Below are positions 19,546 to 27,346 of a stretch of 64,000 nt of DNA, piece by piece. The DNA is from Phycisphaerae bacterium. GTDB taxonomy: Bacteria; Planctomycetota; Phycisphaerae; Sedimentisphaerales; Anaerobacaceae. The translations under genes were made by a program, and so were the position numbers. The DNA is taken from the NCBI GenBank assembly GCA_026386805.1, contig JAPLMX010000206.1, positions 19,305-83,304 on the forward strand, given 5' to 3'. A model generated the notes under the pieces. The model was not told where the DNA came from and did no database searches. It saw only the letters and a program-made list of their open reading frames with translations. Each line of letters begins with the position of its first letter. Position 1 is the stretch's first letter.

Positions 19546-20484
19546 CTATGCGAGCGAGCCGACGAGATCGGCGAGCCGCGCCACATTGTGCCGGACGCAG
19601 TACGCTTCGATGCCGTCGATGATCCGGACCGCAGAATCGGGCTGAATGAAACTGGCAGTGCCGACCGCCACGGCCGAGGCGCCCGCGATGAGGAACTCGA
19701 TGGCGTCCGAGGCCGTGCGAATCCCGCCGAGGCCGAGGATAGGAATGCCCGCTTTCTTCGCGACCTCGTTGTAGACCTTGTTCACGAGATAGACGGCGAT
19801 GGGCTTGACCGCCGGCCCGGACAGGCCGCCCGTGCGATTGGCCAGCACGGGCCTGCGCGTCTCGATGTCGATGACCATCGCCGTGAAGGTGTTGATAAGG
19901 CTCAGGGCGTTCGCCCCGGCCTCGACCGCCGCACGGGCGATGACGCTGATATCCGTCACCGCCGGTGCGAGCTTGACGCTGAGAATCCTGTCGCCGGCGG
20001 CCTTGCGGACGGCCGACGTGATCTCCTTGACTTGCTCGGGGTCGCGTCCAAAGCTGATGCCGCCTTTGGCCACGTTCGGGCAACTGATATTCAGCTCGAA
20101 GCCGGCAATCGCCTTTTCGGACGCCAGCCGCTCGACCACGGCCACGTAGTCATCGATCCGCTCGCCCGCGACATTCACAAACACCGGCACGGACATCCGG
20201 GCAATGACGGGCAGCTTCTCGGCGACGAAGCGCTCCAGCCCTACGTTGGCCAAACCGATAGCGTTGAGCATCCCGGCGTCCGTCTCGACGATTCGCGGCG
20301 CGGGATTGCCTTTGCGCGGCTGGAGCGTGATGCTCTTGGTGATGAAACCGCCCAGCCGGTTGACGTCCATGAAGTCCGCCAGCTCATCGCCGTAGCCGCA
20401 CGTCCCCGACGCCGTAAAGACCGGGTTCGCCAGCCGCCGCCCTGCAAAGTCCACCGAAATGTCAACTTCTCTCTTCTTCGCCAT
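19546..20484 (-). CDS. pyrD: Dihydroorotate dehydrogenase, class 1B catalytic subunit
   Basis: A 312-residue FMN enzyme oxidising dihydroorotate to orotate in pyrimidine synthesis. It shows NPVFTASGTCGYG at the FMN site, the KSITLQPRKGNPAPR segment, the catalytic Cys in ELNISCPN, SVKLAP, and the GLGGIRTASDAIEF and AVGTASF phosphate-binding loops. Class 1B is supported by the electron-transfer subunit encoded directly upstream, whose end overlaps this start by 23 bp. Together they form the NAD-linked heterotetramer. Cytosolic. Confidence 0.95.
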   Translation of the reverse strand: MAKKREVDISVDFAGRRLANPVFTASGTCGYGDELADFMDVNRLGGFITKSITLQPRKGNPAPRIVETDAGMLNAIGLANVGLERFVAEKLPVIARMSVPVFVNVAGERIDDYVAVVERLASEKAIAGFELNISCPNVAKGGISFGRDPEQVKEITSAVRKAAGDRILSVKLAPAVTDISVIARAAVEAGANALSLINTFTAMVIDIETRRPVLANRTGGLSGPAVKPIAVYLVNKVYNEVAKKAGIPILGLGGIRTASDAIEFLIAGASAVAVGTASFIQPDSAVRIIDGIEAYCVRHNVARLADLVGSLA

Positions 20485-21526
20485 GCTCCAGTGCTTCGAG
20501 TATCCGGGCCTCGTCCACGGTCGGACTGGCTAGCCCCTCTTTGATAGCTCTGGCCAACCCTACTTCTTCAACGACCTGGATTGGTGGGTCAAAAACCACG
20601 GTTCGCGAGTCGAAGACGGGGCCGTCCTGGCAGCAGAGCTTGTAGACTGTCTCGTTCGAGCCTTCGACCCGGCACTCGACGGCGCAGCTTTGGCAGACGC
20701 CGATGCCGCAGGCCATCCGCCGCTCCATGCTGACTTGGCAGTCGATGTTCCGCTGCGCCGCGAGCTTCGCGGTGGCCGCCAGCATGGGCTCCGGGCCGCA
20801 CGCGTAAATGACGGTTCCCTCCGCCGACCAGTTTCGCTGCTCATCCAGCCATTGAGCGAGCCGCTCGGTGACGAAACCCCTGTACCCTGCGGAGCCATCG
20901 TCCGTGGCCACGGCCGAGGGAATCCCCAGTCGCGCCAACGCCGGCACAAAGGAATCGACACGCTCCGGCATCTCCTCGAATTGGCCTTCGAACGGCAGCG
21001 CTTGGGCGGTCTTGGCGCCGATGAAGGCAATGACGTTCGTGCCGGGATACTCGGCCTTGAGGAGCTTGGCGAGGCAGCGGATCGGCGGGGCGCCCATGCC
21101 GCCCACGACCAGCAAGGCCAGGCGCTTGCCTGGCGGCACCGAGAATCCGTTGCCCAGCGGCCCGAGGAAGCTGAGCGAATCACCACGGCTGAGCGTAGTC
21201 AATCGCACCGACGCCGGTCCCAGCACGCAGTAGAGAAGCTCGGCGGTGGTTCTGTCCGGACCGGCCGTCACATCGGCAAAGCTGAAGGGCCGGCGCAGCA
21301 GGATATTTCGCCTGGAGGCGTCGCGCAGGTCCGGCGCGATCAAGTCCTCCGCGGGCAGGCCCAGGTGCGAGACATCCACCTGCACGAACTGCCCCGGCTG
21401 GAACTCCGCGAACGCCGCCGCACCGGCACCGGTGAACTCCAGGTCTATTGTCCAGAAGCACTCGCGGATGCGCCGATTGGACGTGACCGTCGCCGTGAAC
21501 ACGCCTTTGGACTTGTTATTCACCAT
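20462..21526 (-). CDS. pyrK: Dihydroorotate dehydrogenase B electron-transfer subunit
   Basis: A 354-residue iron-sulfur flavoprotein that passes electrons from PyrD to NAD. The order is an FAD-binding ferredoxin-reductase barrel (GQFVQV, RRPFSFAD), an NAD-binding domain (LLVVGGMGAPPI, YACGPEPML) and a C-terminal 2Fe-2S motif CGIGVCQSCAVEC with a later Cys (LCCQDG). It is longer than typical PyrK (about 260), partly from a C-terminal extension of about 50 residues ending EHGEEERS. Overlap with pyrD indicates co-translation. Confidence 0.93.
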   Translation of the reverse strand: MVNNKSKGVFTATVTSNRRIRECFWTIDLEFTGAGAAAFAEFQPGQFVQVDVSHLGLPAEDLIAPDLRDASRRNILLRRPFSFADVTAGPDRTTAELLYCVLGPASVRLTTLSRGDSLSFLGPLGNGFSVPPGKRLALLVVGGMGAPPIRCLAKLLKAEYPGTNVIAFIGAKTAQALPFEGQFEEMPERVDSFVPALARLGIPSAVATDDGSAGYRGFVTERLAQWLDEQRNWSAEGTVIYACGPEPMLAATAKLAAQRNIDCQVSMERRMACGIGVCQSCAVECRVEGSNETVYKLCCQDGPVFDSRTVVFDPPIQVVEEVGLARAIKEGLASPTVDEARILEALEHGEEERS

Positions 21527-21568
21527 GCGTACGCTGAATCATAATTTGTAAATTGTAAATCGTAAATT

Positions 21569-22813
21569 TCAAAGCAGGTCCTCGTAGACCCAGACACCGT
21601 CCACGACCTTGCAGACGTGTACGGCGGATTTGTCCTTGTAGGCGGGGCGGCTGCGCGGATAGGCGGCTTCTACCGCCTTCTTGACGGCATCGACGGCTTC
21701 GGCCCGGACCAGTGCGCCCGAGGCGCCTTTGTCGCCGCCTCCCAGCATTCGCTCGCCGAGCACGCCCGGCACGGTGCGAACGGCGTCGCACATTGTCTCC
21801 AGCTCCGGCCCGGAGATCTTATAGTCGTCGCGCAGGCCGAGGCCATCCTGCCGGAAGATCTCGCCGACGGTCTCGATCTTGCCGGCCCGCCAGGCTTCCA
21901 TCATCTTGTAGAATCGTTGCTGCGCGTGGTAGATGTAGTTGAGCCGGTCGCAGTGGTTGGGGTGGCCGGAGCCGAACTGGTCCATGATCTTGTGGTAGAG
22001 GGCCTCGTCTTTGATGTCGGCCAGACAGGTGATCTTGAAGCCGGCCTTTTGGAGGATGCCGACCAGCTCTTCACACTCCCGCCGGCGCACCGCGTAGGTT
22101 GATTTCTCCAGGCCCGGCCGGTCCGTGCCCGTGTCGAGGACGACGATGCGAAAGTCCGTCGCCCCTTTGCCGATGGGCACGTACTCAATGGAGCGGTCCT
22201 TCGGGTTGTAATAGGTCCCCATGCCCTCTTTGGCGAACAGGACCATCGTTTGATCGAGCTTGCCGCAAGGCGAGCCGATGTAGTCGTTCTCGACCGCCTG
22301 GGCCAGATCGACGATCTGCACCTTCTTCTCGACCTCAATACCATTCACATCGAAGAGCGACAGGATGAGGTTGACGCACAGCGACGCCGAGCGGCTCATG
22401 CCGCCGCCGGGGATATTGCCGAACAGGACGCCGTCGATGCCCTGTTTGAGCCTGAACCCTTCACGCTTGAGGATGTAGTCGATCCCATAGGGGAACCGGC
22501 CCCAGGTCTCGGCGACGGCCGCCGACTTGGGCGCCGGGACCTTGCCGATGGTATACTCAATCCGGCCGTCCTTCGGGAAGTTGCCGCTGAAGAGCCGGAC
22601 CTTGTTCGTGCCGTTGGGCTTGTAGGCGAGCCAGATGAATCGATCCGTCCCCACGCCGAACAGCTCCGTGCCATTGTAATCGCCGTGCTCGACGCCCAGG
22701 CAGAACCGCGACGAGGTCCGCCGCATCTTGCCGCCGGCGATGCCGATCTTGTTTTCCTTCGCCAACTGCCGGAGCTTCTCCACCGCTGTTTGGTCTTCCC
22801 TTGCCAACTCCAT
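21569..22813 (-). CDS. Galactokinase-like GHMP kinase
   Basis: A 414-residue small-molecule kinase. The N-terminal VEHGDYNGTELF resembles the galactokinase signature. The ATP loop PGGGMSRSASL corresponds to the GHMP motif PxxxGLSSSA, with Arg where Ser is usual. GSPCGKLDQTM is galactokinase motif 2-like and LGGGDKGASGALV the GHMP motif 3. The closest role is sugar C1 phosphorylation (galactose or a derivative), but the changed sugar-binding segment means another sugar is possible. The ATG at 22813 has GAGGT five bases upstream; the longer frame to 22897 lacks support. It heads a run with pyrK and pyrD, 42 bp apart. Confidence 0.82.
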   Translation of the reverse strand: MELAREDQTAVEKLRQLAKENKIGIAGGKMRRTSSRFCLGVEHGDYNGTELFGVGTDRFIWLAYKPNGTNKVRLFSGNFPKDGRIEYTIGKVPAPKSAAVAETWGRFPYGIDYILKREGFRLKQGIDGVLFGNIPGGGMSRSASLCVNLILSLFDVNGIEVEKKVQIVDLAQAVENDYIGSPCGKLDQTMVLFAKEGMGTYYNPKDRSIEYVPIGKGATDFRIVVLDTGTDRPGLEKSTYAVRRRECEELVGILQKAGFKITCLADIKDEALYHKIMDQFGSGHPNHCDRLNYIYHAQQRFYKMMEAWRAGKIETVGEIFRQDGLGLRDDYKISGPELETMCDAVRTVPGVLGERMLGGGDKGASGALVRAEAVDAVKKAVEAAYPRSRPAYKDKSAVHVCKVVDGVWVYEDLL

Positions 22814-23475
22814 CCCGACCTCTGCACAAAAGGGTTTCTCATTCGCATGCACTATGACGACGCTGCTGACTATAGTGCATGCGGGGCGAGCTATCAAGAC
22901 TCAAATCGAGGTGCAGGGCCGTTCCTGCGCGAGCGTCTGGGCCGGTCACGAGATTCTTGGCACGGTTCAAGTCAGGGTGACAGCGGATGACCGGTCAGCC
23001 CCTTGGCGGGGCTCTTGCCGCACGGTTGCAGGAGGCGGTTCAGTGGGGTAGGCGGATGGGAGTTCTCGTACCGGCGGCGCTTTTGCGTCGTAACCTGTAG
23101 CGCCACCCGATCCTCATGCGGTTCATGGCCGGAAAGACCTTACACCGGCCATCAGCGGAACGCTCCGCGGCTGATGAGGAGGGTGGCCGCCTCGCTGCGG
23201 ATTCTTTGAGTGAGGCAGTCGGTCTCGTCCATCCATGGCCGGTCCGTTGTGTTTCCGGCCATGAACCGCCCAACCGCTCGGCCGGGTTCGAAGGTTCGAC
23301 GCCCAGAGCCCCCTGCGATCTGGAACCGGGACGATTCGCCCCCCTGAACCGCCATCTTCTCCGCAGGCATTCCGGTGACCCTTTCCCTCCGGTGTTACCC
23401 TCGCTTGAACCAAGCCAGATTCTTCCGCGTTCCTATTGACCCTCCCGCAGGAAGGGGTTAGAATCCCGGTCACGT
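22814..23475. repeat. Gene-free stretch with a double-hairpin palindromic element (copy 1)
   Basis: There is no credible gene in about 660 bases. The core is an 18-bp perfect inverted repeat, GCGGTTCATGGCCGGAAA (23118-23135) against 23252-23269. Each arm belongs to its own hairpin: ATGGCCGG, 12 bases, CCGGCCAT at 23125-23152 and at 23235-23262. About 85 bases after the second hairpin comes GATTCGCCCCCCTGAACCG. The same arrangement recurs at 38.3-38.5 kb. Confidence 0.75.
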
Positions 23476-23508
23476 GTGAAGGAGAATTCGATGCAGGCGG
23501 CAGTCAGC

Positions 23509-23655
23509 TTCCATAACATGCGCCACCCCGGCCGAGAGGGCCGAAGCCCAGATCAACGCCTTCCTGGCCCATCTGACCGTCAAGGAGAAGTGTCCTCAAC
23601 CGTGGACCTTCCGGGGTTCGCAGCCCGGTGGACGGGCTTTGACAGGGAGGTTCTT
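23509..23655 (+). pseudogene. Integron-type tyrosine recombinase (IntI-like) N-terminal fragment
   Basis: Read with two single-base frame changes, this gives FHNMRHP, then AERAEAQINAFLAHLTVKEK, then VSST....FDREVL. That follows the N-terminal SAM-like domain of integron integrases and related phage-type recombinases (HPAEMGxxEINAFLxHLAVxxKVSASTQNQALxALLFLYREVL). No catalytic domain remains. It is on the same strand as the cassettes that follow, the inverted-integrase arrangement known from some spirochaete and other integrons. Confidence 0.6.
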
Positions 23656-23810
23656 ATGCCGATCCGCATAACATGCCCAAATAAATGCCTGAACGGTCGG
23701 CAAGTCATTGAATCGACAGGCCTTATGGCACCTTCGGCAGCAGATCCGAAGGTGTCTTATACGGGCACAAAAACCCAATTCCGCATCTTATGCGGTTCAA
23801 TCTAATTATT

Positions 23811-23817
23811 GTTAGAC
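23811..23817 (+). other. Integron recombination point (attI or attC R' site), GTTAGAC
   Basis: GTTAGAC fits the GTTRRRY core where integron integrases cut, and is the exact complement of the GTCTAAC that opens attC1 at 25035. It lies 17 bases before the first cassette ORF and about 150 bases after the integrase fragment. Upstream, CCGCAT-CTT-ATGCGG forms a hairpin, but no convincing L'' box was found, so an attI-type site is at least as likely as attC. Confidence 0.6.
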
Positions 23818-23833
23818 CTTTCTTGGACCGCTT

Positions 23834-25024
23834 ATGCCATCGCCAAACAAAGAAAAGTCCGTCCCAGTTACTCCGCCAAATTACGAAACTCTGTCGGGTT
23901 GGTGGGATACGTGGTCTCAAGGGCGTCCGGAACTCCTCGACTTTTGGGCGCGGGGTAACTTCACTCGGCGGCTTCTTGATCGGAAAGCAAATCGACGCGC
24001 TGGGTGCATTGTGCGAGTGCAGTACATCGATGAAATGGACCTTGCGCTGCGCCGTCTCGCACTTCTTGGAATAGAGGTTGATTTCGCATGGGCTGGCCCC
24101 GTCAGTCCGCCGGAGTTGGTAATGGCCCCGCAGCATATCGCCTATGAAGATGCTGGCGGGTGGGGATACTCAACTTGTAGCGGTGACGAAATTGATGATG
24201 GAAGCGGTAAGTGGGAATGGTGTCCGACGTTTGGCTTTGCATCTCTACTGCCAGATACCGTAACAGATTGGATGGCTACAGATGCCGCTGATTTCTTTAA
24301 GGCGGGTCAAATGATGGTTTACCCGATGGAGAATATTGGGCTACGTGAAACTCCAGCCCAGGAATCCGATGAACATTTGGGAGCGCTTGGCAACAGTATT
24401 TCCATTTCGCGTACCGCATCGCTCGCGAAAGTCTTGTTTGAACTCGATCTTCCCGTCCTTGAGGGAATGCCATTACGCGACACCTATGCTTTTTGTGAAG
24501 ACAACGGGGATTCGTTGGCGAGGTTGAGGGTTGCGCTTGCAAAGTTGGTCGGAGAAGGCTCATCGACAATCGATGATGAAAAACTTGGAACTGTCGTCGC
24601 AGAAATTCGGGACGCCGTTGCTGAATTTCGCTTATCCGACAGTTCCCTTTCTGCACGGAAGACCTTAACAGCACTTGGAGCTTCCATTTCCACGTTCGGA
24701 ATTACCGTGGGATTACAACTGGGTTTGGCTGCTGGAACCGCAGCTATCGGGAGCGTTGCCGCAGCGATGGCTACTCTGGCCCTATGGCACCGAAACATTG
24801 AGGCCGAGGGTGGACTCAAGACAAAGCCCTATTACGCAATTTGGAAACTCCAAGGCAATGATCGCAGGAAGGCTCAGTGGCGAGCGAGAACGGGACCATG
24901 GTCGGTAATCGACAAAATGAAGTCCCTTCATGCTACGCCACCGGTAGAGCGGCTGCCACCCTACCATTGGCTGACTAAGCCCACCCCTGGCTGGTTAATG
25001 CCTACCGCATTTGTTCCAACATGA
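23834..25024 (+). CDS. Cassette-borne protein of unknown function
   Basis: A 396-residue protein I do not recognise. It opens with a Trp-rich segment (SGWWDTWSQGRPELLDFWARGNF). The middle part is acidic (CSGDEIDDGSGKWEW). Near residues 280-312 a Gly/Ala-rich stretch (GITVGLQLGLAAGTAAIGSV) may be a membrane segment. There is no signal peptide and no catalytic motif that I know. GC content is clearly lower than in flanking core genes. It fills one integron cassette almost exactly: 17 bases after GTTAGAC and 10 bases before attC1. That position, not homology, is the main evidence that the ORF is real. Confidence 0.7.
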   Translation: MPSPNKEKSVPVTPPNYETLSGWWDTWSQGRPELLDFWARGNFTRRLLDRKANRRAGCIVRVQYIDEMDLALRRLALLGIEVDFAWAGPVSPPELVMAPQHIAYEDAGGWGYSTCSGDEIDDGSGKWEWCPTFGFASLLPDTVTDWMATDAADFFKAGQMMVYPMENIGLRETPAQESDEHLGALGNSISISRTASLAKVLFELDLPVLEGMPLRDTYAFCEDNGDSLARLRVALAKLVGEGSSTIDDEKLGTVVAEIRDAVAEFRLSDSSLSARKTLTALGASISTFGITVGLQLGLAAGTAAIGSVAAAMATLALWHRNIEAEGGLKTKPYYAIWKLQGNDRRKAQWRARTGPWSVIDKMKSLHATPPVERLPPYHWLTKPTPGWLMPTAFVPT

Positions 25025-25034
25025 ACGAGCAAAG

Positions 25035-25101
25035 GTCTAACACTACGTTCGAGGCGACCTGCGCGAAAAGCCGCGCAGGTGCCTCAACTTCACGTCATGA
25101 C
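25035..25101 (+). other. attC site 1 (integron cassette recombination site)
   Basis: R'' is GTCTAAC (25035-25041). L'' GTTCGAGGC (25047-25055) pairs with L' GCCTCAAC (25081-25088) and leaves exactly one extrahelical C, the hallmark that lets the integrase choose the folded strand. The centre forms CTGCGCG/CGCGCAG. The first 24 bases closely follow the classical aadA-type attC. The right-hand R' is degenerate (GTCATGAC at 25094-25101), so this site is probably no longer efficient. Confidence 0.8.
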
Positions 25102-25151
25102 ACTCATAGGCTGCCGCAACGCAGCCTGGCAAGACCGAGCGGAGGATCAGG

Positions 25152-25940
25152 ATGAGAGAGTACGAGGTTATCGATACTAATGCGGACAACATCGGCGGTT
25201 GTGGTATCTGCCGCTACAAGAGCGGCAAGAACGAAGGACGTCGTCGCAAGTTGGATTGGCTCAAGAATCGCTACGCGGAAGGCTTGAGGTTCAAGGTGCT
25301 CCGCTCACGCGAATTCGGTGATATCGGGATGATCGAGTATGCCCCTGGCAGTCAGGCCTGGAGACCCGTCGAGGTGGAGGGTTACCTTGTCATCCATTGC
25401 TTGATGGTCAATAGCAAGCACAAAGGGAAAGGACTCGGCGCTCTCTTGCTGGATAGTTGTCTGAGGGACGCGAAGAAGAGCAAGTGCCGAGGGGTCGCAG
25501 TGGTCACCAGTTCAGATAGCTTCATGGCCGCAAGCGCTTTGTTCCTCAAGGCGGGTTTTGTCTCGGTGGAGAATCGTCCTCCCTACGAGCTGCTCGTCAA
25601 GAAGTTCAAGAAAGCAGCCCCTGATCCTCGTTTCATCGTCGACAGGGAGCGAGTATTGAAGAGGTACAAAAAAGGCCTCACGATCCTGGCTGCCGATCAG
25701 TGCCCTATGGTTGCCAAGTGTGTGAAGGATATTGCGGAGGCGGCCCGAGCCCTGGGGCTGGAGCCGAAAGTGGTGCGCGTCAGGAGCGCCAAGGCATCCA
25801 GGGAGCTTCCGACGCCCTATGGCGTGTTCAGCATTGTCTACGATGGAAGGCTGATTGTGGAGCGTCCGGTCAGCGGAACGAGATTCAGGAACATCATGAG
25901 TGGGAATGCAGAACAACGGGATCGAACGCGACTCCGGTAA
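25152..25940 (+). CDS. GNAT acetyltransferase with C-terminal YoaP domain
   Basis: A 262-residue protein. Residues 1-155 are a GNAT N-acetyltransferase: GYLVIHCLMVN then HKGKGLGALLLD, the acetyl-CoA pyrophosphate loop, and VTSSDSFMAASALFLKAGF. Residues about 170-250 match the YoaP-like extension: GLTILAADQCPMVAKCVKDI and PTPYGVFSIVYDGRLI. The acceptor substrate of YoaP proteins is not established. The ATG has AGGATCAGG upstream. It appears to be the second cassette: it starts 50 bases after attC1 and its stop lies inside attC2. Confidence 0.88.
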   Translation: MREYEVIDTNADNIGGCGICRYKSGKNEGRRRKLDWLKNRYAEGLRFKVLRSREFGDIGMIEYAPGSQAWRPVEVEGYLVIHCLMVNSKHKGKGLGALLLDSCLRDAKKSKCRGVAVVTSSDSFMAASALFLKAGFVSVENRPPYELLVKKFKKAAPDPRFIVDRERVLKRYKKGLTILAADQCPMVAKCVKDIAEAARALGLEPKVVRVRSAKASRELPTPYGVFSIVYDGRLIVERPVSGTRFRNIMSGNAEQRDRTRLR

Positions 25941-25991
25941 GGCCACCGCGGCCGGCGTCCTCAGCGGAGCGGTTCATCCCTCACGTTCGGC
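25908..25991 (+). other. attC site 2 (integron cassette recombination site)
   Basis: R'' GCAGAAC (25908-25914) and R' GTTCGGC (25985-25991) are complementary except at one position. L'' GATCGAACGC (25920-25929) pairs with L' GCGGTTCATC (25969-25978), leaving an extrahelical C after GAT. Its 84-base length is within the attC range. The GNAT stop codon lies inside it and the next gene begins 18 bases after R', as expected for consecutive cassettes. The cores depart slightly from RYYYAAC/GTTRRRY. Confidence 0.65.
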
Positions 25992-26008
25992 AAAAGGGGA
26001 CATTGGAC

Positions 26009-26584
26009 ATGAAAGACTGGAGACCGCTGGCGTTTGCCTTGTGCATCGTTGTCTGGACTATTTTGTCCGGTTGCCCGGCCAAGGTGGATGACGCGCAGTT
26101 GGCCGCAATAGATAAAGCTGCATGGGATGGAGATCTCATGAGAGTTCAGGCCCTCCTTTCGAAAGACCCGAGTTTAGTCAATCGGCAGAACAAGGATGGC
26201 GAGACTCCGCTGCACCGCGCAGCCGCTATGAACCAGGCGGAATGCGCGCAATACTTGTTGAGTAAAGGCGCGACGGTGAATGCCAGAAGCCGCAAAGGCT
26301 TCACGCCGCTGCATTACGCGGCTAGTTGCGCTCGACCCCAGTCTGAAGGACACACTGCAATGGTAGGGCTCCTGCTGAAGCACGGCGCGGACGTGAATGT
26401 GCAGGATGCCGATGGTGATACGCCATTACATCTCGCGATCATGTTCGATTTTCCAGGAATAGCGAGATTGCTCCTCGAAAGTGGAGCCAAGACGGATGTT
26501 ACGAACAAGGAAGGGAGGACACCTAAAGACGTTCTTTTTCCTTGGCAAACCGAATGCCGCAGTCTCTTCGATAGGTCCGAGTGA
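26009..26584 (+). CDS. Ankyrin-repeat lipoprotein
   Basis: A 191-residue protein with a lipoprotein signal (ALCIVVWTILSGC, Cys22) followed by four ankyrin repeats: DGETPLHRAAAMNQAECAQY, KGFTPLHYAA, DGDTPLHLAI and EGRTPKDVL. Ankyrin repeats bind proteins, and lipidation places it on an envelope membrane. The start at 26009 lies 18 bases after attC2 R', with AAAGGGGA upstream. The longer upstream frame (from 25700) would run through the GNAT gene and attC2 and is rejected. Lower GC than core genes. Confidence 0.85.
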   Translation: MKDWRPLAFALCIVVWTILSGCPAKVDDAQLAAIDKAAWDGDLMRVQALLSKDPSLVNRQNKDGETPLHRAAAMNQAECAQYLLSKGATVNARSRKGFTPLHYAASCARPQSEGHTAMVGLLLKHGADVNVQDADGDTPLHLAIMFDFPGIARLLLESGAKTDVTNKEGRTPKDVLFPWQTECRSLFDRSE

Positions 26585-26620
26585 GGGGCCACTTCACGCG
26601 GTCGCGAAAGGAGCTATACC

Positions 26621-27259
26621 ATGCCAAAACAGAGCGCTGTCGCATTCGTGGTTCTGTTTCTTGCCATCTCGCTTGGCTTTGCCTCTTGCGCGCGGGGGCC
26701 ATCCAAGTTCACGGCAAGGATGTCATTCCGGGAAGATGTCAACCAAAGTTGGATACAAGAGGGATGGATAGAGTGCCAGTTCTCCGACGGGAATGTCAGT
26801 CTCGACTTCACATTCAAACCGCTGCAGTATCTTACGGTTACGCCCAAGGAATACACTTCCATCGAACCAACTGACCAGAAGGTCCCCCCGCTGCAAAGGG
26901 GTGTGAGTCAGCGAGGGAGCAATAGAGAAGGCGCCACCTCAGCCGGCAAAAGGACTGTCATTGCGCCATTTGCTGGAGGATATGTCGCCTCAGAATCAGC
27001 ACCCCCACAGAAAATCCTGGTATCGGACATCCGGGGAATCATCCAGGTCGGTCAAGGTGTTGGAGATCAAGCTGGAGAGGATCGCGTCGCGCGACTAATG
27101 GCCCCCAAAGTGCATCGCGTTCTTCTAAGGAACGGAAGGGAACTGACAGGGGAAATAGCCCCTCACATTGTCTCGATCGTGGGAACGCGTCCTTCAGGAG
27201 ACAAGCATGCAATGCAAATCACTTCTCTACTGTTCCAGTCGGTTGAAATCGACGAATAG
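26621..27259 (+). CDS. Hypothetical lipoprotein
   Basis: A 212-residue protein of unknown function. The N-terminus (VAFVVLFLAISLGFASC) is a lipoprotein signal with Cys23 as the lipidation site. The rest is hydrophilic and beta-rich: WIECQFSDGNVSLDFTF, a Gly/Ser/Arg-rich middle, then LVSDIRGIIQVGQGVGDQAG and VHRVLLRNGRELTGEIAPH. A ribosome-binding site AAAGGAGC lies nine bases before the ATG. It starts 37 bases after the ankyrin lipoprotein with no recombination site between them, so they may share one cassette or transcript. Confidence 0.75.
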   Translation: MPKQSAVAFVVLFLAISLGFASCARGPSKFTARMSFREDVNQSWIQEGWIECQFSDGNVSLDFTFKPLQYLTVTPKEYTSIEPTDQKVPPLQRGVSQRGSNREGATSAGKRTVIAPFAGGYVASESAPPQKILVSDIRGIIQVGQGVGDQAGEDRVARLMAPKVHRVLLRNGRELTGEIAPHIVSIVGTRPSGDKHAMQITSLLFQSVEIDE

Positions 27260-27346
27260 AGACCAAACTCAGCGACAAGCCAGAAGTGTGCGAGCGTATC
27301 GGCCGCGCGCTCGGCGGCTGGCAAATCAGCACGCGCGAGGTGGAAT

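Noticed and set aside
23476..23805. 109-residue ORF before the first cassette
   Set aside because: Only its middle resembles a recombinase and then only after frame changes; as a continuous ORF it has no domain.
23753..23817. A full attC ending at GTTAGAC
   Set aside because: R' is perfect and a CCGCAT/ATGCGG hairpin exists, but no L'' partner with an extrahelical base was found, so only the recombination point is reported.
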